DNA of 17,925 nucleotides from an archaeon. Lineage in GTDB: Archaea; EX4484-52; B79-G9. The translations under genes were made by a program, and so were the position numbers. Under the pieces are notes generated by a model. The model saw only the letters and a program-made list of their open reading frames with translations, was not told where the DNA came from and searched no databases. The DNA is taken from the NCBI GenBank assembly GCA_013139905.1, contig WSZW01000034.1, forward strand, positions 1 through 17,925, in the 5' to 3' direction. Of the stretch, positions 7,424-13,768 are shown in pieces (the stretch's first letter is position 1; each line of letters starts with the position of its first letter).

Positions 7424-8488
7424 TTACATATCTGGTTGTGTGTATATTAGGAATGCCAAAAATCCAAGGTTCATTATTGGCATCATACCATAAACACCTA
7501 ATTTCATAAAATCTATAATACTCATACCGCCAACATTTGAATCCGGAATTATATTCATGACGGCCAATATTGAAACTAAAAACATTGGTACTGCGATAAG
7601 TATTACTGTATATATATCTGCATAAGTTGATAATGTTTCTACATATCTTTTTCTTGAAAGCTTATAATTAAAAAGCGCTATTTCAGACATCTCGGATAAA
7701 TAATCTTTTAAATTACCGCCGGATTCTATGATTGAAAGAATACCATACAATAATTCTTTAAAGCTTTCAGATGGTGTTTTCTTGGCAACGTAGTGTATTG
7801 CGGAGGTTATGTCTTCACCCATAACTTTTATTCTTCTAACAATCATTTTAGATTCTTCAGTTATACCCCCATAATCACCAAACTCTACCAACATTTCAAA
7901 TGCTTTTTCTGGTGGAACTCCTGAAGATGCAATCGCAGACATATGATTTATGGCAAATGGCAAATTTGTATCTATACTTTTTCTTTTTTGGTTTATTGAT
8001 TGAAACGGATAAATATAAAATATGAGAAATATTAGAAAAAAGGATGCGGCAGGTACAATTAAAAGACCGAAAATTGCAAGTTCAATTGACAGTTTAAACC
8101 AAATTGCTTGTAATAAAATTATTAAAAAAGCGCTCATTGACACAATAAAAGATGATGCGGTCATAATGCCGATGTATGTTTGAGGCATTAATTTAATATC
8201 TGAAATTTCCAGTGCTTTTTTGAGTGGATTAAAATATTCCGGATATACCTGTGTTATATTTGAAAATAATCTATTTGCAAGTGCGCGCGGACTTTTTACA
8301 TCTCGGACAGAAATAATTGTTTTTATTATTATTGAAGGCAATAAAATAAGTTTTTTGAAAAAAGAGGGGGGCTTTTCTTTTTCTTTTAAAAGACCTAATT
8401 TTAGAAGATTTTGTTTCAATTCGGCAGTTTCATCCACCTCGATTTTATTATTTGATTTTTCAAACAATGATTTTTTCTTTTCTTTCAT
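7424..8488 (-). CDS. TadB-like type IV pilus platform protein (T2SF domain)
   Basis: ATG 8488 is preferred over the in-frame ATG at 8515, because the latter lies within the TATA box region and the TATA spacing predicts transcription start near 8495. The ~354-residue product begins with a charged stretch (KEKKKSLFEKSNNK). It then has hydrophobic segments near residues 108-128 and 135-158, a T2SF domain (LPFAINHMSAIASSGVPPEKAF to SIIESGGNLKDYLSEM), and two C-terminal membrane segments (IYTVILIAVPMFLVSILAVM and GMMPIMNLGFLAFLIY). It is the partner of the downstream TadC-like protein and probably forms a heteromeric platform with it. No ATPase or peptidase gene is adjacent, so the operon is incomplete compared with most archaeal pilus loci. 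Confidence 0.88.
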   Translation of the reverse strand: MKEKKKSLFEKSNNKIEVDETAELKQNLLKLGLLKEKEKPPSFFKKLILLPSIIIKTIISVRDVKSPRALANRLFSNITQVYPEYFNPLKKALEISDIKLMPQTYIGIMTASSFIVSMSAFLIILLQAIWFKLSIELAIFGLLIVPAASFFLIFLIFYIYPFQSINQKRKSIDTNLPFAINHMSAIASSGVPPEKAFEMLVEFGDYGGITEESKMIVRRIKVMGEDITSAIHYVAKKTPSESFKELLYGILSIIESGGNLKDYLSEMSEIALFNYKLSRKRYVETLSTYADIYTVILIAVPMFLVSILAVMNIIPDSNVGGMSIIDFMKLGVYGMMPIMNLGFLAFLIYTQPDM

Positions 8489-8516
8489 ATAAGTTACCTT
8501 AAAGATTACGTACAAA

Positions 8517-8527
8517 ATATATATTTA
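8517..8527 (-). promoter_or_regulatory. TATA box of the tadB/tadC-like operon
   Basis: The minus strand reads TAAATATATAT, centred about 34 nt before ATG 8488. This predicts a leader of about seven bases and supports the shorter start for the first gene. Confidence 0.5.
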
Positions 8528-8620
8528 ACACTACAGTTAATCTAATATTATGTTAGTGTCCTTATTATGTTTTTTGGAACTACTATAAACCAAAACTAAA
8601 AATCCATACCTTAATAAAGA

Positions 8621-8630
8621 TTTAATATAT
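8621..8630 (+). promoter_or_regulatory. TATA box upstream of the tRNA-Gly/tRNA-Val unit
   Basis: TTTAATATAT is centred about 34 nt upstream of the tRNA-Gly 5' end, giving a transcription start a few bases before the tRNA. No comparable TATA lies in the nine bases between the two tRNAs, so they are probably co-transcribed. Confidence 0.5.
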
Positions 8631-8659
8631 ACTATTTTTTGGGTATTAAATCGCTTATT

Positions 8660-8822
8660 GCGTTCGTAGTCTAGGGGTATGATTTCGGCCTTCCATGACT
8701 TGGCAGTTAGGTCAATCAACAGGGCGACCACCACACATTCGTGTGACGTCACCATAATGATTGATATTTCTGTAGTTTGAAGATAGCCGATGGCCCGGGT
8801 TCAAATCCCGGCGAGCGCACCA
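8660..8822 (+). tRNA. tRNA-Gly (UCC), intron-containing
   Basis: Acceptor GCGTTCG (8660-8666) pairs with CGAGCGC (8812-8818), one pair being G-U. The anticodon stem TCGGC (8685-8689) pairs with GCCGA (8786-8790). The spliced loop is CTTCCAA, with anticodon TCC at 8692-8694. T arm CCGGG-TTCAAAT-CCCGG, discriminator A8819, and encoded CCA at 8820-8822. Exons are 8660-8695 and 8785-8819. The intron interrupts the loop between positions 37 and 38, the commonest archaeal site. The central BHB helix CTTC (8690-8693)/GAAG (8779-8782) is flanked by three-base bulges CAT and ATA, each cut after its second base, exactly as an EndA substrate requires. Confidence 0.95.
8696..8784 (+). other. tRNA-Gly intron (89 nt, BHB type)
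   Basis: Both boundaries follow from the BHB geometry. Inside is a rod-like fold: TCAATCA (8712-8718) pairs with TGATTGA (8758-8764). Further in, GG-GAC (8723-8728) pairs with GTC-CC (8748-8753) around one mismatch, and CACAC/GTGTG (8732-8736/8741-8745) closes an ATTC loop. I found no box C/D or H/ACA guide motif. Confidence 0.88.
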
Positions 8823-8831
8823 TTTTATATT

Positions 8832-8964
8832 GGACCGGTGGTCTAGTTGGTTTATGACGTTGCCTTGACTTGCTATAATGGTCAAAATAATCTTGCTGGC
8901 GCTCGATTCTTTTGAGCATAGCTCAAAATGGCGAAGATCGGCGGTTCGACTCCGCCTCGGTCCA
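8832..8964 (+). tRNA. tRNA-Val (GAC), intron-containing
   Basis: Acceptor GGACCGG (8832-8838) pairs with TCGGTCC (8957-8963). The D arm is GTC-TAGTTGGTTTAT-GAC. The anticodon stem TTGCC (8860-8864) pairs with GGCGA (8930-8934), and the anticodon is GAC at 8867-8869. T arm GGCGG-TTCGACT-CCGCC; discriminator A8964. CCA is not encoded, unlike the other two tRNAs here. Exons are 8832-8870 and 8929-8964. The BHB is textbook: central helix TTGA (8865-8868)/TCAA (8923-8926), bulges CTT and AAT, and an intron helix GCTAT (8872-8876)/ATAGC (8918-8922). The spliced loop is TTGACTT, so position 37 is U, which is unusual. It starts nine bases after tRNA-Gly. Confidence 0.95.
8871..8928 (+). other. tRNA-Val intron (58 nt, BHB type)
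   Basis: The boundaries are fixed by the 5-bp intron helix and 4-bp central helix of the BHB. GCTC (8901-8904)/GAGC (8914-8917) can stack next to the intron helix. A competing perfect hairpin, TTTGAGC-ATA-GCTCAAA (8911-8927), would bury the 3' strand of the BHB. Confidence 0.9.
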
Positions 8965-9033
8965 CTCATAATTTACGAATAATAACTACCAATCAGCGCA
9001 TTGCCAAAAACAATTGGAATGTATGATTGAATT

Positions 9034-9038
9034 GGAGG
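9034..9038 (+). promoter_or_regulatory. Strong SD deciding the endA start
   Basis: GGAGG lies seven bases before ATG 9046 but only one base before ATG 9040, so the second ATG is the likely start. Most other genes in the window have weak SDs or are nearly leaderless. Confidence 0.75.
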
Positions 9039-9045
9039 AATGAAT

Positions 9046-9624
9046 ATGACAAAAGAAGAAAATTCAAAAGAAAAAATAGCTGTAGCTGAATTCTTAGATA
9101 ATAAACTTGTAATTTTTGACGAAAAACAAGGAACTTCTATTTTTAGGGAAAAGTTCTTTGGTAAATGGATTGAAGAAGAAAAAATAAAATATTTACAGCT
9201 TTCGCTAGAAGAAGGTATGATTTTACTTGAACGCGGGCTTATTGACATTAATGTCAAAGGAAAACCAATTAATGTTAAAAAATTCTATGCGTTATGTTTT
9301 AAAACAGATAAAGAGTTTCCACAAAAATATACGGTGTATAACAATCTTAGAAACAGAGGGTTCATTGTTAAATCCGGTTTCAAATTCGGAACACATTTTA
9401 GAGTTTATGATCGTGGCGTAAACCCATATAAAGAAGGATCAAAAGAAACAAAAGAACATACTAAATATAATGTTCATTCTGTTCCCGAAAATCACACTAT
9501 GAGCTATCAGGAATGGTCAAGATATGTGCGTCTTTCTCAAAACATTCGGGCAAAAGCGCTTTTAGGTGTTGTTGATGAAGAAGGCGACGTTACTTATTAT
9601 GATATAAAGCGGGTTAAGCCTTAG
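9046..9624 (+). CDS. endA: tRNA-splicing endonuclease
   Basis: The product has 192 residues from ATG 9046, the size of the homotetrameric (alpha4) archaeal enzyme. The C-terminal catalytic domain contains RGFIVKSGFKFGTHFRVYDRG, the EndA signature. The expected triad is present: Tyr121 (VYDRG), His138 (KEHTKY) and Lys170 (IRAKALLGVVDEEGD). The N-terminal half holds the smaller, degenerate domain. EndA cuts precursor RNAs at both bulges of a BHB, leaving 2',3'-cyclic phosphate ends for a separate ligase. It lies 81 nt downstream of two BHB-containing tRNA genes on the same strand, i.e. next to its own substrates. I see no convincing TATA between them, so read-through expression is possible. Confidence 0.95.
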   Translation: MTKEENSKEKIAVAEFLDNKLVIFDEKQGTSIFREKFFGKWIEEEKIKYLQLSLEEGMILLERGLIDINVKGKPINVKKFYALCFKTDKEFPQKYTVYNNLRNRGFIVKSGFKFGTHFRVYDRGVNPYKEGSKETKEHTKYNVHSVPENHTMSYQEWSRYVRLSQNIRAKALLGVVDEEGDVTYYDIKRVKP

Positions 9625-9632
9625 AAATAAAA

Positions 9633-10679
9633 TTAATCTCTAATTTCACCGATGAAATTCTTTTGCATTAGTTCTTTGATTTTATCTGGATTGTTTCCAT
9701 AATTGCCGATAATCCACATAAGTTTTACTAATGCTGTTTCACTTGTCATATCTTTACAGGGAATTGCGCCGACATTTAATGCTTTTCTGCCAACTTCATA
9801 TAATTCCATGTTGACTTCGCCAAAAGGATTTTGAGAACCGATAAAAACGGGTATGTTTTTGTCTGAAAGCATTTTTATTTTTTCTAAAAGAGAATTTTCC
9901 ATAAACGGAATGTTTCCAGGACCAAATGCTTCTATTATTAACGCTTTAAAGTTTGTTAAATAATCAAATATCTCGGGTTTTAACCCAGGATATATTTTAA
10001 TCATAAGAATTCTATCAGGATTTATTTTTGTTAAAATATTTAGTTTTTCATCTTTTTTTGTGGTAGTTTCATCATATTTTTCATTAAATACAATTTTTCT
10101 TTGACCGTTGTCTTTTAATGTACCTATCATTTCACCCATGAGATGAAAATTGATACTAGAATAAACATCTAAATTTTCGTTTGTTGTTTTTGTTGCTTCG
10201 TTGGTGACTTTTCTTGCTTTGCAGCCTTTGATAATTTTGCCATGAAAAACTATGCATACTTCCTTTATATTTGATGTTGCGACAATAACAGAATCTATGA
10301 AATTTTGTTTTGCGTCACTTCCTGCTCCTATGGCTTTTACACTTCCCGTTAATACAACTGGCTTGTTTAAATTTTGAAGCATGAAAGACAAAGCTGATGC
10401 GGTATATTGCATTGTGTCTGTTCCGTGAGTTATTACAAAACCATCATAATTATCGTATTGTTTTTTAATTTCTTCTGCAATTTTAGACCAATGGTGTGGC
10501 TGAATGTTTGTGCTGTCAAGACTGAAAAGCATCATTCCTTCTACAGTTGCGATGGCTTTTACTTCCGGAAAAAAAGAGATAAGTTCTTCTGTTTTGTATG
10601 CGGGTCTTAAGCCTTCATCGGTTTTTACGGATGCTATGGTGCCACCAGTACCGATAACTAGAATCTTTTTTTTGTTCAC
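9633..10679 (-). CDS. Type I (cytoplasmic) L-asparaginase
   Basis: The 348-residue protein carries both asparaginase threonine motifs: GTGGTIA at residues 10-16 (Thr14) and THGTDTM at 84-90 (Thr87-Asp88). It also has LDSTN (54-58) and the GSDAKQNF segment near 120-127. The reaction is L-Asn to L-Asp plus ammonia. Archaeal GatD, the glutaminase subunit of GatDE, has the same fold, but it carries an extra N-terminal domain of roughly 80-90 residues that is absent here, and no gatE is adjacent. A simple AnsA-like asparaginase is therefore preferred, without excluding a degenerate GatD. The start is GTG 10679, which places MNKKKILVIGTGGT at the N-terminus as usual; the only upstream signal is a weak AGGTTAT. 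It converges on endA with an eight-base gap. Confidence 0.87.
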   Translation of the reverse strand: MNKKKILVIGTGGTIASVKTDEGLRPAYKTEELISFFPEVKAIATVEGMMLFSLDSTNIQPHHWSKIAEEIKKQYDNYDGFVITHGTDTMQYTASALSFMLQNLNKPVVLTGSVKAIGAGSDAKQNFIDSVIVATSNIKEVCIVFHGKIIKGCKARKVTNEATKTTNENLDVYSSINFHLMGEMIGTLKDNGQRKIVFNEKYDETTTKKDEKLNILTKINPDRILMIKIYPGLKPEIFDYLTNFKALIIEAFGPGNIPFMENSLLEKIKMLSDKNIPVFIGSQNPFGEVNMELYEVGRKALNVGAIPCKDMTSETALVKLMWIIGNYGNNPDKIKELMQKNFIGEIRD

Positions 10680-10686
10680 AATATAA

Positions 10687-10832
10687 CCTACTCAAAGTGT
10701 TTTATCAACTATAATATATAATCATTTTTTTAATAAATTTATTAACGTATCGATTATGTGTTTTTTAAACAAGAAAGACTAATATTAAATATTAAATTCT
10801 AACTCATGAATTAAAGAAAGTAGGTGATAATA
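10687..10832 (-). other. AT-rich intergenic gap with unclaimed SD-like site
   Basis: This stretch of about 146 nt separates the asparaginase start from the end of the small gene at 10833. It is strongly A/T, with T-runs that could end transcription. On the plus strand AGGTGAT occurs at about 10821-10827, but no open frame of useful length follows it. Confidence 0.3.
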
Positions 10833-11126
10833 TTAATAATTGATTATTTTTTTCTGTTCGGATATATTTCGAGATACAAGACATTTTATTCCGTAAAAAG
10901 AATCGCTTTTTGAAATATAATTAAAAGTACAATCCGTTTTAGAAAATCGTTCTTCTAGTTGATTTATGCGTTCTTCAAATTCATTCTGAGGTCTTGGTTC
11001 AAAAACCACATTAAACGAAACAAAATCATTTTCTTTAATTATATCACCAACCACACAATATCCCTTTATCAATTCCGCTAGTTTCGACAATTTTTCGTTT
11101 ACATCTGATGAATCTATTATAACCAT
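10833..11126 (-). CDS. Small protein of unknown function
   Basis: A 97-residue ORF begins at ATG 11126, with GTGAT (11134-11130) just upstream as a possible SD. I recognise no family. The chain is charged, with an amphipathic opening (SSDVNEKLSKLAELIKG), a central acidic stretch with possible coiled-coil character (EFEERINQLEERF) and a beta-like end (TFNYISKSDSFYGIKCLVS). It has no signal peptide, membrane segment or metal motif. It is divergent from the phospholipase-like gene and shares a short promoter region with it. Its length, its isolation between genes and the plausible SD argue that it is real, but not strongly. Confidence 0.55.
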   Translation of the reverse strand: MVIIDSSDVNEKLSKLAELIKGYCVVGDIIKENDFVSFNVVFEPRPQNEFEERINQLEERFSKTDCTFNYISKSDSFYGIKCLVSRNISEQKKIINY

Positions 11127-11163
11127 ATAATCACAACTTATAGGTAAATAACGTCTAGGAATA

Positions 11164-11172
11164 TTTATATAT
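11164..11172 (+). promoter_or_regulatory. TATA box of the phospholipase-like gene
   Basis: TTTATATAT is centred 32 nt before ATG 11200 but only 11 nt before the alternative ATG 11179. This rules out the upstream start and predicts an almost leaderless mRNA. Confidence 0.55.
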
Positions 11173-11199
11173 GTTCTGATGACAAATAAATCACATATT

Positions 11200-11826
11200 A
11201 TGAAAAAAGTTATTTTCTATTTGTTTATTTTGATGTTTTTGTTGCCAACGCCGACGTTCGCGTGGTGGAATAATACTCATGGCGCTTTGGCTGAAAAAGT
11301 TTGTATGGATTTTAATTGTTCTTGTGTTTTAAATATGACGGAATGGGCAAACATTCCTGATGCAGTTTTTAAGAATATGATTAATCATCATGATTATAAC
11401 TTGTCTGATTCTTGTCCTACTAGTTCTGAGTGGAAATGTCCCACTAAAAATGATTTCAAGGCAAGTAAAAAAATGAATGAATATCTCAAGTCTGCTAGTA
11501 TAAAAACCGGTTGTGACCGATGGAAAGATATCGCGATTGCATCTCATTATTTTTTTGATACAAAAGTATTTTGGCATAATGTTCAAAACGAAAACTACTT
11601 TAAATGCCATAAAGCGTTTGAAGAAAAAGTAAATGATATATTTGTTTCTGGACGTATTGGTTGGACGGAATGCGCGTGTGGGGTATGTGTTTCGTACGAT
11701 GAATTTGAACTGTGGGTTTTAGAATTTGAAGAAAAGATTGATTTCGAAGACAAATTAAGGGACGTTAGTTTGTTTGACGAAAGTAAAGATTCAGGGATAA
11801 TACAATTAATTTTAAATTTCATATAA
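11200..11826 (+). CDS. Secreted zinc-dependent phospholipase C / S1-P1 nuclease-like protein
   Basis: The chain has about 208 residues from ATG 11200. A signal peptide (KKVIFYLFILMFLLPTPTFA) is followed directly by Trp-Trp, so cleavage after Ala would leave an N-terminal Trp, whose amino group is a zinc ligand in this fold. Every other family ligand can be matched (numbering from ATG 11179): His34, Asp61 (IPD), His70 or His71, His123 and Asp127 (ASHYFFD), His133 (FWHN), and His144 with Glu148 (CHKAFE). The spacings H-x3-D, D-x5-H and H-x3-E equal those of Bacillus cereus PLC. This predicts a trinuclear-zinc phosphodiesterase acting outside the cell on phospholipids or nucleic acids; the substrate cannot be told. 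Nine or more cysteines in the mature part suggest disulfides. Confidence 0.75.
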   Translation: MKKVIFYLFILMFLLPTPTFAWWNNTHGALAEKVCMDFNCSCVLNMTEWANIPDAVFKNMINHHDYNLSDSCPTSSEWKCPTKNDFKASKKMNEYLKSASIKTGCDRWKDIAIASHYFFDTKVFWHNVQNENYFKCHKAFEEKVNDIFVSGRIGWTECACGVCVSYDEFELWVLEFEEKIDFEDKLRDVSLFDESKDSGIIQLILNFI

Positions 11827-11883
11827 AATATTCTTAATTGATTCAAATAAGATATAAGATTGCAATTAACACAATATAAAATT

Positions 11884-13422
11884 CTATTTTACAATCGTTC
11901 CGACATCTTTAATTGTTATTTCTTTTGAAAACAGTTTTTTGATTGTTTCTTTTAGAATATCAATTTTGCATCTTACTTGTTTTTGTGTGTCTCTGTCTCT
12001 TATTGTAACTGTGTTATCTTCTTTTGTATCATAATCAACGGTTATGCATATTGGTGTTCCGATTTCATCCATACGATAATATCTTTTACCGACACTTCCG
12101 GCAATGTCAATAATGGTTATGAATTGTTCATTAAGCATATCGTATATTTCTTCTGCTTTTTCTTTTATGCCATCTTTTTTTACCAGTGGAAATACGGCAA
12201 CTTGTATTGGTGCTAATCTTGGATTAATTTTAAGAATTGTGTGATCTTTTTCGGGTTGTTCGTATGCATCTATTACTAATGCTAAAAACGCACGATCTAA
12301 TCCTTGTGATGGCTCAGATGCTACGTGCGGTGTTATTTTTTCTTTTGTTTCTTCGTCAAAAATTTGCTGAGGCTTTCCTGCGTATTTTGAGTGCTGGTCT
12401 AAATCATAAGTTCCCCTGTCTGCATTTCCGTGTATTTCTTTCCAGCCGAATGGAAATTTGTAATCTATATCAACGCATCCTTTTGCGTAGTGTGCAAGTT
12501 CGTCTTTTCTGTGCTGTCTTAAACGTAAGTTTTTCTCTTTGATTCCTAAATCCAAAAACCACTTGTGTGTTTGGTATATGAAATATGCAAGCCAGGGGTT
12601 TGGGAAAATTTTATCCTTGAGGGCATCTTTAATGGATATTTCTTTTGCTTTCATGTTTTCAAGCTGATTTTTTTCTGTAAGGATTAGTATTTTTTTTGAA
12701 AGTATTTTTTTTGTTAGTAATGGGCATTTTTTAACGTCTTTTGGATGTACGAAATATTCTATTTCCATTTGTTCAAATTCGCGGCTTCTAAACAGGAAAT
12801 CTCTTGGTGCTATTTCGTTTCTGTATGCTTTTCCTATTTGCGCTATTCCGAAAGGTAGTTTAAGTCTTGAAGAATCCGTTACTGCTTTGAAATCTGCGAA
12901 AATTACTTGTGCTGTTTCCGGTCGCAAATATGCTGTTGATTCATCATTGTCAATTGGACCTACGTTTGTCTTAAACATCAAATTGTAATTTCTGGCTTTT
13001 GTTAATTCGCCACTACATTTAGGACAAGTTATTTTATGTTTTTTTACAAGCTTGTTTATTTCATCCAAACTCATGCCGTCGGTTGGTATTTTAAGATCGT
13101 CTTCTATTATGTGGTCGCCTCGGATTCGGCTTTTACATTTCTTACAGTCTAGAAGTGGGTCTGTAAATGAATCAACATGACCTGATGCTTTCCAGACTTT
13201 TGGATGGGTTATTGTGGTGCCGTCAATTCCAACAACGTCTTGTCTTTTTTTTACGAACGTATTCCACCAAAGACTTTTGATTGCGTTTTTTATCTCAACG
13301 CCTCTTGGTCCGTAATCAAAAAAACCGGAAAAACCTCCATAAATTTCTGAATTTGGAAAAATTAAGCCTGTTTTCTTGCAGAACGCTGCAATTTCTGTAA
13401 TTGTGATGTCGTTTTTTGTCAT
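11884..13422 (-). CDS. glyS: Glycyl-tRNA synthetase (class II, alpha2 type)
   Basis: The 512-residue enzyme is of the archaeal/eukaryotic single-chain type. It begins with SEIYGGFSGFFDYGPRGVEIK. It has a zinc-ribbon insertion (Cys93, Cys96, Cys133, Cys136), the YLRPETAQ segment at 165-172, motif 2 (RNEIAPRDFLFRSREFEQ, about 201-218) and motif 3 (PSQGLDRAFL). The anticodon-binding domain occupies roughly the last 100 residues. It charges tRNA-Gly; an intron-containing tRNA-Gly(UCC) gene is about 4.7 kb away. ATG 13422 is preceded by the ten-base leader GTAGATATTT and a TATA box at the same spacing as cbf5, with no SD. Confidence 0.96.
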   Translation of the reverse strand: MTKNDITITEIAAFCKKTGLIFPNSEIYGGFSGFFDYGPRGVEIKNAIKSLWWNTFVKKRQDVVGIDGTTITHPKVWKASGHVDSFTDPLLDCKKCKSRIRGDHIIEDDLKIPTDGMSLDEINKLVKKHKITCPKCSGELTKARNYNLMFKTNVGPIDNDESTAYLRPETAQVIFADFKAVTDSSRLKLPFGIAQIGKAYRNEIAPRDFLFRSREFEQMEIEYFVHPKDVKKCPLLTKKILSKKILILTEKNQLENMKAKEISIKDALKDKIFPNPWLAYFIYQTHKWFLDLGIKEKNLRLRQHRKDELAHYAKGCVDIDYKFPFGWKEIHGNADRGTYDLDQHSKYAGKPQQIFDEETKEKITPHVASEPSQGLDRAFLALVIDAYEQPEKDHTILKINPRLAPIQVAVFPLVKKDGIKEKAEEIYDMLNEQFITIIDIAGSVGKRYYRMDEIGTPICITVDYDTKEDNTVTIRDRDTQKQVRCKIDILKETIKKLFSKEITIKDVGTIVK

Positions 13423-13463
13423 AAATATCTACAATTTATTTTTAGGGTAGGAGAATTTATAAG
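13423..13463 (-). promoter_or_regulatory. glyS promoter and 10-nt leader
   Basis: The minus-strand TATA CTTATAAA (13463-13456) is centred about 27 nt upstream of G13432. GTAGATATTT (13432-13423) then runs straight into ATG. TATA-to-ATG distance and leader sequence equal those of cbf5. Confidence 0.55.
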
Positions 13464-13723
13464 TTCTGTTGTGTATATATATTATTGTGATGCTAATGGA
13501 CTGGAAAACAATATAACGGATTTTGCATGTTTTGTTAGTTTTAAGTATCAACCTTTTCTTTCTAAAATTGTTATTTTTTGGTGTTGTTAATGTTAGTTTT
13601 GTTTTTAGAAAATAGTTTTTATGTCAGTGTTCGCTTTATGTTTTATGTGTCGCTTGTTGGCGAAAAGTATATATAGTTATCTTGTTTTATATAGGAACAA
13701 TAAAATTTAGAGGTGAATTAAAA
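13464..13723 (+). promoter_or_regulatory. Divergent intergenic region with operon promoter
   Basis: Between glyS and the plus-strand operon I see no credible gene or structured RNA. The stretch is T/G-rich on the plus strand. A TATA box, AGTATATATAG (13666-13676), would start transcription near 13697-13700. That gives a leader of about 25 nt containing GAGGTGA (13710-13716), the best SD in the window, seven bases before ATG 13724. Confidence 0.5.
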
Positions 13724-13768
13724 ATGAATTGTGACAATATAAAAGGTGGATGTTTTTGGCTATCGTGA
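13724..13768 (+). CDS. 14-codon ORF overlapping the next gene (leader peptide or displaced N-terminus)
   Basis: ATG 13724 follows GAGGTGA at ideal spacing and encodes MNCDNIKGGCFWLS before TGA (13766-13768). It overlaps the GTG start of the following gene (13746) in another frame. It could be a translated leader that couples to the gene, or the true N-terminus of that gene displaced by a single-base indel; a programmed +1 shift before TGAC is a third option. Confidence 0.35.
   Translation: MNCDNIKGGCFWLS

Noticed and set aside
8537..8755. Minus-strand ORF of 72 codons at the tRNA-Gly 5' side
   Set aside because: It overlaps the tRNA-Gly exon, intron and promoter and resembles no protein.
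8696..8872. TGACTTG occurs at both 8696-8702 (Gly intron) and 8866-8872 (Val anticodon/intron), suggesting related introns
   Set aside because: In tRNA-Val most of the match is exon and anticodon, and the rest of the introns do not align; chance is the simpler reading.
8712..8969. Minus-strand ORF over the two tRNA genes (85 codons), with motifs such as WCARRDLNPGH
   Set aside because: It is antisense to tRNA arms; this peptide pattern is a known spurious product of reading through tRNA genes.
9633..10679. Assignment of the asparaginase-fold gene as gatD
   Set aside because: The extra N-terminal domain of GatD is missing and no gatE neighbour is seen, so type I asparaginase is preferred.
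10821..10827. SD-like AGGTGAT on the plus strand
   Set aside because: No reading frame of useful length follows; it lies in the 3' region of a minus-strand gene.
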